This document shows, in pieces, positions 14,748 through 22,937 of a stretch of DNA of 32,989 nt (positions within the stretch are counted from its first letter, which is position 1; each line of letters starts with the position of its first letter). The DNA comes from Muribaculaceae bacterium (lineage in GTDB: Bacteria > Bacteroidota > Bacteroidia > Bacteroidales > Muribaculaceae). The position numbers and the translations under genes were made by a program. The notes under the pieces were generated by a model. It saw only the letters and a program-made list of their open reading frames with translations, made no database searches and was not told where the DNA came from. The stretch is taken from contig JAFUVK010000064.1 in assembly GCA_017477555.1 (NCBI GenBank), positions 1 through 32,989 on the forward strand, read 5' to 3'.

Positions 14748-15413
14748 TCAGTTTCGATTGAAGAACACGCGTGCGTAGTAGAACAAGGTGGCCAGCGAGC
14801 TGAGCGCCGCCACTACATAGGTGTAAGCGGCCGCCTTGAGCGCGTCGCGCGCATAGTCGGTAGTCTGCCCCTGTGTGATGCCAGCCGTCTCGAGCCACTT
14901 GACTGCACGACGGCTTGCGTCGACCTCGACGGGCAGTGTGATGACACTGAACAGCGAGGTGAGCGCAAACAGCACCACTCCCACTCCCAGCAGATAGGGG
15001 AAGAACTCAAAGACCAGGATTCCTCCAAGCAAAATCCAGGTGACCCACTTCGACGCAAACGAAACCACCGGCACGAGCTTGGTGCGCAGCACGAGCATGC
15101 TATAGCCCACCCGATGCTGCACGGCATGGCCACACTCATGAGCCGCCACCGCCGCTGCCGCCACCGTATTGCGGTTATAGACCGACTCGCTGAGGTTGAC
15201 CGTGTGGCTAGTGGGGTCGAAGAAGTCGGTGAGCGAGCCCGCTGTGGGCCTTACGGCCACGTCGTTGATACCATTGTTGCTGAGCATCATTTGCGCTACT
15301 TGAGCCCCGGTAAAGTTCAGCGGGACGCGCGAGTACTTTTCAAACTTCTTGGTTAATGAGTTCTGCACCAGATAACTGATTAACGAGATGGCAAAAAAGA
15401 GTAGATAGACCAT
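14748..15413 (-). CDS. Membrane zinc metallopeptidase (YugP family)
   Basis: 221 residues. The N-terminal helix (VYLLFFAISLISYLVQNSL) is followed by a conserved soluble part and the zinc site AAHECGHAVQH (HEXXH), then two or three membrane helices (WVTWILLGGILVFEFF; LLGVGVVLFALTSLFSVITL; a last one near YTYVVAALSSLATLFYYA). The family is widespread, and its substrates are not established. It is the first gene of a two-gene unit with the AGCS symporter. Confidence 0.88.
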   Translation of the reverse strand: MVYLLFFAISLISYLVQNSLTKKFEKYSRVPLNFTGAQVAQMMLSNNGINDVAVRPTAGSLTDFFDPTSHTVNLSESVYNRNTVAAAAVAAHECGHAVQHRVGYSMLVLRTKLVPVVSFASKWVTWILLGGILVFEFFPYLLGVGVVLFALTSLFSVITLPVEVDASRRAVKWLETAGITQGQTTDYARDALKAAAYTYVVAALSSLATLFYYARVFFNRN

Positions 15414-15563
15414 ATTTGTTTTTAGTTGTTAGTTTGTTAGTTGCTGGTTTATTTGCGGATTGGGTGACAAAATGAGCGTCTGAGCCTTGTTTGAAAATTT
15501 TAATCTTATGCCGGCAAGTATGGCACGCAAATTGCATAAGGACAAATCGAGCAACTCATAGCG

Positions 15564-15571
15564 CAAAGATA
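15564..15571 (-). promoter_or_regulatory. -7 promoter element of the metallopeptidase unit (TATCTTTG)
   Basis: The minus strand reads TATCTTTG, 150 bases before the ATG at 15413. This implies a long leader across 15414-15557. That leader contains no convincing gene; a short frame at 15340-15537 was rejected. Confidence 0.5.
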
Positions 15572-15657
15572 CGCATAAAATATGAGCTAGCGAAAGTCGA
15601 AAATATAAAAAAGTTAAAAAAACGTCTTATTATGATTGCTAATTGAAAAATATCCGC

Positions 15658-15665
15658 TAGTTTTG
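15658..15665 (+). promoter_or_regulatory. -7 promoter element of the Ala/Lys-rich lipoprotein (TAGTTTTG)
   Basis: TAGTTTTG fits TAnnTTTG, 49 bases before the ATG at 15715. The surrounding sequence is very AT-rich. Confidence 0.6.
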
Positions 15666-15714
15666 CGGTGTTTTAATAATCGTTTTATTCTTTCTAATTT
15701 TTAATTTATTTATT

Positions 15715-16293
15715 ATGAAAAAGTTATTATTGATGTTTGCTGCCGTTGCAGCTATGGCTTTTGTTTCTTGTGACAACACTGGCAACAAGACTACCGAGAC
15801 TCAGGACTCGACCGCCACGTTCAACGTTGAGCAGTTTGACTCAGCTCTGGCCAACGTTTCGGACTCTGCCGCAGTTGTTGACCTGCTGAACAATGCCAAC
15901 GCCGAGGTTCAGAAGCTGATGGCTGCAGGTGACAGTGTCGGTGCCAACGACCTGCTGACTAAGATCAAGGAGATTGTTGCCAAGAACACTGAGAAGCTGA
16001 CCGCCATTGTTCCTTCGATTGGCACCCTGGTTGACCAAGTGGTCGCTATGCCCGAGGGCATGAAGGACGTGGTTGAGAACGCTGGCGACAGCCTGAAGGA
16101 TGCCGCTATCGATGCCGCCAACGAGAAGGTTGAGGAGGCAAAGGCCGCCGTGACCGAGAAGGCCAACGAGGCAGTTGACAAGGCTGCTGATGCCGCCAAC
16201 AAGGCCGCCGACAAGGCTGCCGACAAGGCAAAGGAAGGTGTTGACAAAGCCAAGGAGGCCGCCAACAACGCAGCAAAGAAGATTGGTCTCTAA
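15715..16293 (+). CDS. Lipoprotein with Ala/Lys/Asp-rich helical repeat tail
   Basis: 192 residues. MKKLLLMFAAVAAMAFVSC is a lipoprotein signal with the lipidated Cys19. A middle part of regular helices follows (residues about 35-120). The last ~70 residues consist of heptad/11-mer-like repeats such as KAADAANKAADKAADKAKEG, which should form a long amphipathic helix like LEA or apolipoprotein repeats. The role is unknown; a periplasmic stress-related or envelope-associated function is possible. It is a single-gene unit with promoter and terminator. Confidence 0.85.
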   Translation: MKKLLLMFAAVAAMAFVSCDNTGNKTTETQDSTATFNVEQFDSALANVSDSAAVVDLLNNANAEVQKLMAAGDSVGANDLLTKIKEIVAKNTEKLTAIVPSIGTLVDQVVAMPEGMKDVVENAGDSLKDAAIDAANEKVEEAKAAVTEKANEAVDKAADAANKAADKAADKAKEGVDKAKEAANNAAKKIGL

Positions 16294-16319
16294 TCATCCA
16301 CAGAGATAACCTTACGACA

Positions 16320-16355
16320 ATGCGGCGAGCACAATGTGCTCGCCGCATTTCTTTT
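16320..16355. terminator. Terminator between lipoprotein gene and mtnN
   Basis: A near-perfect palindrome built on ATGCGGCGAGCACA and its complement (16320-16333 and 16335-16348) is followed by TTTCTTTTT. It separates convergent genes. Confidence 0.8.
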
Positions 16356-16372
16356 TGCCCAATCAGTGACTA

Positions 16373-17053
16373 TTAATGTATGCGCTGAAGCATCTGCTGC
16401 AAGACATGAAACGTCTGCTGCGGCGCATCTTGCCAGAAGTCGTTATACTGCTTTGTGTTGTCGTGTCCGGCACCAGGCGAGTCGCTGATGACGCGCATGC
16501 TCATGAAGCCCACTCCACGCACATGACACACCTGCGCAATGGCCGCACTCTCCATGTCGACGGCCAGTGCCTGCGGAAACTTTTCCTTGATGGCTCGTAT
16601 GCGCTCAATCGAGTCAATGAACTGGTCGCCCGAGCAGATGAGTCCAACGTGCAGGTCATCGCGTTGTGGCACAAGTTGCATCAGGTCGTCGGGAGCATCG
16701 TAGTACAAGGGCAAGCCCTGCACCACCCCCCATGGGCTTTCGGGTCCACACCACACATCGTGATAGGCCGTTTGCCGAGCCACGACGATGTGCATGACGC
16801 TCACCTTGCTGTCGGCTCCTCCTGCCACACCTGTGTTGATGACGCGCTGCGGTCTGTAGTGGTTGATGAGCGTGAGTGCTCCCATCGCCGCATTGACCTT
16901 GCCAATGCCGCACTGCATGGCCACAATCTGGTTTTGCGCAATGCGTCCTTGATAAAAATTGAAACCGTCTGTGACAGTCTCTCTGATGTCGGTGAGCAAC
17001 GGCAACAGCAGGTCCAGCTCCTTGCGCATTGCCACGATGATGCCAATTGTCAT
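16373..17053 (-). CDS. mtnN: 5'-methylthioadenosine / S-adenosylhomocysteine nucleosidase
   Basis: 226 residues. It cleaves adenine from MTA and SAH, recycling SAM by-products in the cytoplasm. MTIGIIVAMRKEL keeps the catalytic Glu12. MQCGIGKVNAAM, INTGVAGG, VDMESAAIAQVC (substrate Glu) and RVISDSPG (catalytic Asp) complete the active site. It starts 35 bases after the dnaA stop on the same strand with no clear promoter between, so it probably shares the dnaA transcript. Confidence 0.95.
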   Translation of the reverse strand: MTIGIIVAMRKELDLLLPLLTDIRETVTDGFNFYQGRIAQNQIVAMQCGIGKVNAAMGALTLINHYRPQRVINTGVAGGADSKVSVMHIVVARQTAYHDVWCGPESPWGVVQGLPLYYDAPDDLMQLVPQRDDLHVGLICSGDQFIDSIERIRAIKEKFPQALAVDMESAAIAQVCHVRGVGFMSMRVISDSPGAGHDNTKQYNDFWQDAPQQTFHVLQQMLQRIH

Positions 17054-17088
17054 TTGCTATAGCATTATATTAAACATTCTGTTTTTCT

Positions 17089-18480
17089 TCACACGGTCTT
17101 AAGACGTGCCTCGATGGCGAGAATCTCGTCGCGGAACTTCCTCTCGATGCCCATGCGCTGCTCAACCTGCTTGCATGCATGCAACACAGTGGCATGGTTT
17201 CGTGCCATGCGCAGCCCGATATTTGTCGACGACAGCTGCGTCTTGGTCTTAGCGAAGTACATGACCACCTGCCTTGCGTCACTGATTTCACGTTTTCTTG
17301 TTTTTCCGAAAATCAGGTCGGTGTCGATGTTGTAGAAGTCGGCCACGGTCTCGGCAATGTTGTCGAAGGTAATCTCGTGACGTGACACATGCACCGTGTT
17401 GCTGGCCACACTCTGCGCCAATTCGATGGTGATGTCTTGGTTGAGCATAGTAGCATGTGCCAGCAACGACACCACCACTCCTTCCAGATCTCTGACACTG
17501 TCGGTCACCTGCGTGGCAATGAAGTCGACCACGTCGTCGGTGATTGTGAGGCCATCTTGTGCCGCCCGGCGTATGAGCACCTCTCGCCGCAGCTCGTAGT
17601 CGGGTTTGTCGAGCTGTACTGTCATTCCCCACTTGAAGCGCGAAATGAGTCTTGGCACCATTCCGTCCATGTCGACCGGCCGTCTATCACTGGTCATGAC
17701 CAGCTGCTTGCCATGCTGGTGCAGATGGTTGAAGATGTGGAAGAAGGTATTCTGTGTGCCCGTCTTGCCCGCCAGTTCGTGAATGTCATCAATGAGCAAC
17801 ACGTCGATGCTCTGATAGAAATTGATGAAGTCGTTGACTTTTCCCTTGGGTACAGCCGAAGTGTACTGGCTCTCGAAAACCCTAGCCGGCACATACAGCA
17901 CCCTCGCTCGCGGATTTTGCTCCTTGATGCGTATGCCGATTGCCTGGATGAGGTGTGTCTTTCCCACTCCCGTTGCTCCAAAGATGAACATGGGATTGTA
18001 TGTTTTCACCTCGGGATGGTCGGCGATGGCCATTGCCACAGTCACCGCCAGCTTGTTGCTGTTTCCGCAGCAGTAATTTTCGAAGGTGTACCTTGGGTTG
18101 AGCTGCGGGTCAATGTCATCGAGCGGTTCTTGCTGGAATGGGTTGGCCACAGCCTGTGGCACGATTTTGGCACCCGTCTTGATTTTTGCGCTCTCTCCGC
18201 TCTGGTCCATCGTCATCTCCACATCCTTGGCCATGACTACCGCATAAGCCAGATTGATGCGACGCCCAAACACCCGGTTAAAGGTGTGCAGCAACAGTGT
18301 GCAGTACTTCTCCTCGATGATTTCGACAAAGAACTGCGACGGTACCCTCAGGGTAAGCTTGTTGTCAACGAAACTGACAGGCACAATGGGCTCGAACCAA
18401 GCAGCGAACTGCTCGGCTTGAACATTGTCTCGAATGATGTCGAGACACTTGTTCCACAATAGAGTCACATTGTCGTTCAT
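17089..18480 (-). CDS. dnaA: Chromosomal replication initiator DnaA
   Basis: 463 residues from MNDNVTLLWNKC; the frame continues upstream to 18534 without family support. Domain I (LLWNKCLDIIRDNVQAEQFA) is followed by a short variable linker. The AAA+ domain starts at YTFENYCCGNSNKLA, with Walker A FGATGVGKTHL, Walker B LLIDDIHELAGK and sensor I region LVMTSDRRP. The DNA-binding domain ends with IGLRMARNHATVLHACK, the DnaA signature helix-turn-helix. mtnN follows. Upstream lies a ~440-base gene-free region (18481-18921). Confidence 0.97.
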   Translation of the reverse strand: MNDNVTLLWNKCLDIIRDNVQAEQFAAWFEPIVPVSFVDNKLTLRVPSQFFVEIIEEKYCTLLLHTFNRVFGRRINLAYAVVMAKDVEMTMDQSGESAKIKTGAKIVPQAVANPFQQEPLDDIDPQLNPRYTFENYCCGNSNKLAVTVAMAIADHPEVKTYNPMFIFGATGVGKTHLIQAIGIRIKEQNPRARVLYVPARVFESQYTSAVPKGKVNDFINFYQSIDVLLIDDIHELAGKTGTQNTFFHIFNHLHQHGKQLVMTSDRRPVDMDGMVPRLISRFKWGMTVQLDKPDYELRREVLIRRAAQDGLTITDDVVDFIATQVTDSVRDLEGVVVSLLAHATMLNQDITIELAQSVASNTVHVSRHEITFDNIAETVADFYNIDTDLIFGKTRKREISDARQVVMYFAKTKTQLSSTNIGLRMARNHATVLHACKQVEQRMGIERKFRDEILAIEARLKTV

Positions 18481-18563
18481 TCTCGGTTTATATTGACAGT
18501 CGGTGTCTGCCTGCTGTGTCGCAGCGCGCAACACCTTATAATATTATAATGGTTCAGTCAACA

Positions 18564-18586
18564 AACCCCTCACAGGTTGAGGGGTT
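18564..18586. repeat. Hairpin in the dnaA leader
   Basis: AACCCCTCA/TGAGGGGTT (18564-18572 and 18578-18586) with loop CAGGT lies between the probable dnaA promoter and its start codon. It would fold in the dnaA leader RNA. On the plus strand a T-rich stretch follows, so it could instead terminate a plus-strand transcript. Confidence 0.55.
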
Positions 18587-18597
18587 GTTTTGCAGTA

Positions 18598-18605
18598 CAA
18601 AATTA
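18598..18605 (-). promoter_or_regulatory. Probable -7 promoter element of dnaA (TAATTTTG)
   Basis: The minus strand reads TAATTTTG, about 117 bases before the ATG at 18480, giving a leader that includes the hairpin at 18564-18586. No strong upstream TTTG at 19 bases was found. Confidence 0.5.
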
Positions 18606-18861
18606 GGTCAAAATTTGTTGAAAAAAAAGTGTTCAAAAAATTTTGTTTTTTCAGAAAAATTATAAGATATATGAAAAACAGCAATTTAACAATCATCGCA
18701 GTCATTGCACTACCCCAATCGGTAGTTTTTTACATCAAGTTCTTTATTATTCAGGCATTTGCCATGAGTGCGTGTGTGACCCCCCACATTGTTGGATATG
18801 TTACAAAACATTGATTTGATAGCAATTTGGGAAAATCACCGAGCGATGGTGACATTTCAGA

Positions 18862-18897
18862 AAGAAAAAGCTTATTTAGAATGATTCTAAATAAGCT
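18862..18897 (-). terminator. Terminator of the MCE-domain gene
   Basis: A 14-bp perfect inverted repeat, AGCTTATTTAGAAT with its complement around a single G (18869-18897), lies 24 bases past the stop at 18922. On the minus strand it is followed by TTTTCTTTCT, as in an intrinsic terminator. A second small stem, TCACC/GGTGA (18836-18852), lies just beyond. Nothing else is clear in 18606-18868. Confidence 0.65.
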
Positions 18898-18921
18898 CCC
18901 AAGTTTCGCTATTGTTGTGTT

Positions 18922-19830
18922 TTAAAACACTTTAACATTGATGTAGCGTTTGGGGTTCTTCTTGATGTCGGCCAGCAGCGAGTCGAGTGTAGCCACGGCA
19001 TTGGTGGCATTGGTGTAAAGCTGCTTGTCGTTGATGAGCATACCCAAGCTTGAGTTGGGGTTGTTGAGTTGCCTTGACAGTGCGTTGAGGTTGGCGATCG
19101 TGGCATTGACCTGCGCCATGGTGCTGTCGAGCGGCAGAGCATTGAGTGTGCCCGAGAATTGGTTTAGGTTGCTTGACGTTGCCGTGAGATTGGAAGTGAT
19201 GCCGTTAACGTTGTTCATCACGCCCGGCACCGACCGGTTGACCGATGTGAGCAGCTGCGTCAATTGCTGGCTGCTTCGTGCCAGTTCGGCTGTGATGCCA
19301 TCGAGTCGGGCCACAGCGGCCACAAGTGCCGGGTCACCCACCAGTCCGTTGACCGATGTCATGATAGAGTCTACTCGCGGCATGATTTGCCCCACCGATG
19401 GCAATACCTCTGTAGTGACCTTGTCCATGATTCCTCGTGGCACGATAGTGGGAATTTCGTCGCCCACCTTATAGCATGCTTCGTTGTCGCCCAGGGTGAG
19501 CACCATCTGCGCCGAACCGATGAGCCCCGACTGGATGGCCACATTTGAGCCTACCGGGATTTTGAGGTCACCGTTCATGCTCATCATCACCATGATTTTG
19601 TTTTTCTCATAGTCATACTTGATTTCTCTGACCTGTCCCACTTGGAAGCCATTGACCGTGATGGGCGTGGCCTCGATGAGTCCGTCGACCTTGTCAAACT
19701 TGGCATAGTAGAAATTTGCCGGCTTAAACAGGTTCACGCCTTTGAGAAACTCGATACCCCAGTAGAGCAGGCACAGACTCACAATGATGGTGAGCGCTAT
19801 CTTCACATTCTTGTTAAAAAACTTCTTCAT
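18922..19830 (-). CDS. MCE-domain (MlaD-type) lipid transport protein
   Basis: 302 residues. An N-terminal membrane anchor (VKIALTIIVSLCLLYWGIEFL) precedes the MCE domain (FYYAKFDKVDGLIEATPITV; NGFQVGQVREIKYD; VAIQSGLIGSAQMVLTLGD). The rest is a long helical region with repeated Leu/Asn/Ser pattern (SNLNQFSGTLNALP; TMAQVNATIANLNALSRQLN). MCE proteins form hexameric rings or tubes that carry lipids between membranes, usually with a permease and ATPase. Those partners are not beside this gene. The start at 19830 follows the promoter; the frame open to 19911 overlaps it. Confidence 0.9.
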   Translation of the reverse strand: MKKFFNKNVKIALTIIVSLCLLYWGIEFLKGVNLFKPANFYYAKFDKVDGLIEATPITVNGFQVGQVREIKYDYEKNKIMVMMSMNGDLKIPVGSNVAIQSGLIGSAQMVLTLGDNEACYKVGDEIPTIVPRGIMDKVTTEVLPSVGQIMPRVDSIMTSVNGLVGDPALVAAVARLDGITAELARSSQQLTQLLTSVNRSVPGVMNNVNGITSNLTATSSNLNQFSGTLNALPLDSTMAQVNATIANLNALSRQLNNPNSSLGMLINDKQLYTNATNAVATLDSLLADIKKNPKRYINVKVF

Positions 19831-19857
19831 TCGTTTGGTCTTGAAATTTTTGCGGTG

Positions 19858-19865
19858 CAAAGTTA
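19858..19865 (-). promoter_or_regulatory. -7 promoter element of the MCE gene (TAACTTTG)
   Basis: The minus strand reads TAACTTTG, 27 bases before the ATG at 19830. It is divergent from the aroE promoter about 100 bases to the right. Confidence 0.65.
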
Positions 19866-19961
19866 ATACATTGTTGGCGATGTAGGGCCACAAAATTGTC
19901 AAAAAACACACTACATTTTCAATTAGATAGCCAGAAAATCGATTTTATTGGTAAAAATCAC

Positions 19962-19969
19962 TATATTTG
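19962..19969 (+). promoter_or_regulatory. -7 promoter element of aroE-comEC (TATATTTG)
   Basis: TATATTTGCA fits TAnnTTTG, 31 bases before the ATG at 20001. The longer open frame from 19896 would run through this promoter. Confidence 0.65.
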
Positions 19970-20000
19970 CAGTTTCAAACCGAATCACCCCTTCCACCGA

Positions 20001-20765
20001 ATGCTTATGTCACCAGAAATCAAACTCTATGGCCTGATAGGCTATCCGTTGAGCCACTCGTTCTCGATTGACTACTTCAACAACAAGTTTGAATCGGAGT
20101 CAATTGCTGCGCAGTACCTCAACTTTGAGATAGCCGATGTGCATCAGCTCAGCGACCTGATTGCGCAGTATCCCAACCTGTGCGGGCTGAACGTGACCGC
20201 CCCCTACAAGGAGCAAGTGCTACCACTGCTCGACGAGCTTGACGATGACGCTCGGGCCATCGGTGCGGTCAACGTCATCAAGTTTGAGCGCAATGCCGAC
20301 GGCACGCTGCGGTGCCTGCGCGGCTACAACAGCGACACAGTGGGGTTCGGACGCACGATGGAGCCGTTGCTTGAGCCAGACATGGACCGCGCGCTGGTGC
20401 TGGGCAGCGGCGGTGCCGCCAAGGCCGTACGTCATGCGCTGCAGCAACTGGGTGTTGAGGTTCAGCTGGTGTCGCGGCACAAGAGTGCCCACACCATCGT
20501 CTACGAGGAACTCACCCGCCAGACCGTGCTTGCCCACAAGCTGGTGGTGCAGGCCACCCCGCTAGGCAAATATCCGCAGGTCGACGAATGTCCCGACTTT
20601 CCGTTCCGATTCCTGACTCGTCACCACCTGGCCTACGACCTGATTTATAATCCCGAGGAGACATTGTTTATGCAACGGGCGCACGCACAAGGCGCACGCG
20701 TGAAGAACGGGCTGGAGATGTTACTGCTGCAGGCGTTCGTCAGCTTTGAGATTTGGAATTCCTAG
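20001..20765 (+). CDS. aroE: Shikimate dehydrogenase
   Basis: 254 residues. It reduces 3-dehydroshikimate with NADPH in the shikimate pathway to aromatic amino acids. GYPLSHSFSIDYFN is the substrate loop, NVTAPYKEQV carries the catalytic Lys, and GAVNVIKF and GYNSDTVGF with the catalytic Asp follow. The nucleotide-binding loop is LGSGGAAKAV, and the C-terminal helix is KNGLEMLLLQA. ATG at 20001 or 20007 are both possible. The stop lies 4 bases before the chosen comEC start. Confidence 0.95.
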   Translation: MLMSPEIKLYGLIGYPLSHSFSIDYFNNKFESESIAAQYLNFEIADVHQLSDLIAQYPNLCGLNVTAPYKEQVLPLLDELDDDARAIGAVNVIKFERNADGTLRCLRGYNSDTVGFGRTMEPLLEPDMDRALVLGSGGAAKAVRHALQQLGVEVQLVSRHKSAHTIVYEELTRQTVLAHKLVVQATPLGKYPQVDECPDFPFRFLTRHHLAYDLIYNPEETLFMQRAHAQGARVKNGLEMLLLQAFVSFEIWNS

Positions 20766-20769
20766 ACCC

Positions 20770-22833
20770 TTGAGCCATTCAGTTGTTCAGCTAGTACCCG
20801 CCTTGCGGCTTTTGCTGCCCGTGATGCTAGGCATCATGCTCAACACGGTGTGTCCGGGCTACCTTCCCATCGCCCTGATGGCCGCGTCGGGTGTGGTGCT
20901 GTATGCGGTGCTACTGCGCCGTGGCAGTGATGCGCTGAGCAGGCTGCGTGTTCGCAGGCTATGGATAGTGAGTGTGAGTCTGCTGGCGGCTGCCGTAGGC
21001 GCTTTGTCGCTTCAGCTCTACCGCCCTCAGCCGCTCGACCTGCACCAAGCCAATGGCTCCACTGCCGTGGGACAGCTTGAAACGGTGACCGCCTACGACT
21101 ATGCCATGCGCCTGCAAGTCAGGCTACTGGCGCTGGATGGGCAGAGTGTGGATGTGCGGCGCGTGCTGCTCTCAACACGAGGTTGCGACTACAGCCTGCG
21201 CGAGGGCGATGTTGTGGCGTTCGACTGCCAGCTGTCGCCCATTACCAACCTGGGAAACCCCGATGAGTACGACCGCGAGAGCCACTTGTGGCAACACGGT
21301 ATCCTGTACAGCCAACACTTGCCGGTGAGCCAACTGCGAGTCATCGGCCATCGCCCCACCCTGCTGTCTTGGGCCTCGTCGGCTCGCCGCTGGCTAGAGT
21401 CGCGCCTGTTGGCCACCAGCCTGTCGGTACCCTGCCAGGAGCTGCTTTCGGCCCTATTGCTGGGCGACAGCCGCCAGCTGTCGCCTGCCGTGCGCAGCCG
21501 TTTCTCGCAGGCAGGCATCGCCCACATTCTGGCACTGAGCGGGCTGCACGTGGGTCTGCTCACCAGTCTGATCTGGTTTTTGCTCTTTCCGCTCGACTAT
21601 CTGCGTCTCAGGCGCGTGCGACTGTTGTTCACCCTGCTGACCCTTACCGCATTTGCTCTGATTACCGGCCTGTCGCCTTCGGTGGTGAGAGCCACCATCA
21701 TGATTGGGTTTACACTGGTCGCCCTAGTACTCTACCGCAAGTCGGTAGCGCTGAACGCGCTATGTGTGTCGGCACTGCTCACACTGTGCATCTGGCCAAC
21801 AGCCCTGTATCAGGCCGGCTTCCAGCTGAGCTACGTCACCGTGGCTGCCGTGCTTACACTGCCCGGCCACCTGTTGCCGACCGGCCGCGGCCATCGCTGG
21901 TGGCGCTATGTGTGCTCGCTGGTGTTGACCTCGCTGGTGGCCATGTCGGCCACCATCATGCTCACCGCCTACTACTTCTGCTCCATCTCGGTGCTGTCGG
22001 TGCTGTCGAATGTTCTGATTCTGCCCGTAATGCCCGTGCTCATGGTGCTGGGCGTGGTGTTTCTGTTTCTTGCCGGGCTAGAGCTTGATTGTGATGTGCT
22101 CAACAGCCTAATCGAGTGGATATATTCATATATGAATACGGTGTCGCAAGCGGTATCTTCGCTGCCGTGGGCGCACATAGGCGGTGTGTATGTCACATGG
22201 GGCACGGTGCTACTGTACTATGTCGCACTGTTGTGTGTGGTATTGTGGCTACTGACTCGTCGCAGTCGTTGGCTACCCATAGCGCTGGCAGTGTGCGTGG
22301 CGGGTGCATGCCAGTTGTTGTGGTTGAGCTGGCGCACTCCGGCGCACTGCCTGATTGTGCTCAATGACTACCGGTCGACCCCGATTGTGTGGCACACCGA
22401 CGGCCAGACCTACGCCTGGCTACCTGACGAGCCGACCGCCGACCGCCAGCTGTTTGAGTACACGCACCGTCGGCTGCTGGCCCACTTGGGTGGCGACTCG
22501 GTTCGCTGGGTCGATGACAGTGTGCGCATGGGCCACTCGGTAGTACACAGTCCCCTGGCCCTGATTGACGGTCGCCTGCTGTTGGTTGCAGGTAAAGACA
22601 CCCCCCGGTCATGGCTCCAGCAGGCGGGCACAGTTGGTCCGGTCGACCTACTGGTGGTCACAACCCGTTACCATCGTCCGGTCTCTGAACTGACCAAGGT
22701 GTGTCGGCCTGGCGTGGTAGTGCTCTCGGGCGGTGCCCAGGCCACGGCGCGCCAGTCACAGCTCGCCTCTTGCACCGAGCAAGGTCTGCCTTATCACGAC
22801 CTGAAGCAGCAAGGTGCCTTTGTGCTACGCTAG
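20770..22833 (+). CDS. comEC: ComEC/Rec2-family DNA uptake channel
   Basis: 687 residues if started at the TTG at 20770; an in-frame TTG at 20746 and GTG/ATG at 20821/20824 are alternatives. This polytopic inner-membrane protein forms the channel for single-stranded DNA in natural transformation. A DUF4131-type N-terminal part with an OB-like segment (RRVLLSTRGCDYSLREGDVV) precedes the competence domain: LLSALLLGDSRQLSP, HILALSGLHVGLL, GLSPSVVRATIMIGF, FQLSYVTVAAV. The ~170-residue C-terminal tail lacks the HxHxDH metallo-beta-lactamase motif found in many ComEC proteins. Translation is probably coupled to aroE. Confidence 0.9.
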   Translation: MSHSVVQLVPALRLLLPVMLGIMLNTVCPGYLPIALMAASGVVLYAVLLRRGSDALSRLRVRRLWIVSVSLLAAAVGALSLQLYRPQPLDLHQANGSTAVGQLETVTAYDYAMRLQVRLLALDGQSVDVRRVLLSTRGCDYSLREGDVVAFDCQLSPITNLGNPDEYDRESHLWQHGILYSQHLPVSQLRVIGHRPTLLSWASSARRWLESRLLATSLSVPCQELLSALLLGDSRQLSPAVRSRFSQAGIAHILALSGLHVGLLTSLIWFLLFPLDYLRLRRVRLLFTLLTLTAFALITGLSPSVVRATIMIGFTLVALVLYRKSVALNALCVSALLTLCIWPTALYQAGFQLSYVTVAAVLTLPGHLLPTGRGHRWWRYVCSLVLTSLVAMSATIMLTAYYFCSISVLSVLSNVLILPVMPVLMVLGVVFLFLAGLELDCDVLNSLIEWIYSYMNTVSQAVSSLPWAHIGGVYVTWGTVLLYYVALLCVVLWLLTRRSRWLPIALAVCVAGACQLLWLSWRTPAHCLIVLNDYRSTPIVWHTDGQTYAWLPDEPTADRQLFEYTHRRLLAHLGGDSVRWVDDSVRMGHSVVHSPLALIDGRLLLVAGKDTPRSWLQQAGTVGPVDLLVVTTRYHRPVSELTKVCRPGVVVLSGGAQATARQSQLASCTEQGLPYHDLKQQGAFVLR

Positions 22834-22874
22834 AGGGCACATGATTTTTTTTTGAAAAAAACATTTGTTAAAAT

Positions 22875-22905
22875 TTTGTTATTTCACATTTAAGTGTTAA
22901 TTTTG
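22875..22905 (+). promoter_or_regulatory. Complete promoter of rprX-rprY (TTTG, 19-base spacer, TAATTTTG)
   Basis: TTTG at 22875-22878, exactly 19 bases, then TAATTTTG at 22898-22905. This is the best match to the full Bacteroidetes consensus in the window, 32 bases before the ATG. Confidence 0.85.
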
Positions 22906-22937
22906 CAGCCGATTGTTAAAACAGTCTTTCCTAAAAG

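Noticed and set aside
15340..15537. 65-residue minus-strand frame before the metallopeptidase
   Set aside because: Overlaps the metallopeptidase start and consists of leader sequence with no family match.
17389..18462. 357-residue plus-strand frame opposite dnaA
   Set aside because: Antisense shadow of dnaA, His/Val-rich, no recognisable domain.
18671..18814. Possible 47-residue hydrophobic peptide (MKNSNLTIIAVIALPQ...) upstream of dnaA
   Set aside because: No promoter core or family, and it runs through a terminator-like stem at 18710-18731.
18869..18897. Fur/PerR-like operator (TTTAGAATGATTCTAAA)
   Set aside because: The core resembles a 7-1-7 Fur-family box, but the palindrome continues to 14 bp, sits downstream of a stop codon and is followed by a T-run, so a terminator explains it better.
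18481..18921. Replication origin next to dnaA
   Set aside because: I found no TTATCCACA-type DnaA boxes in this region, and in Bacteroidetes dnaA need not be near oriC. A GC-skew plot of the whole genome would decide.
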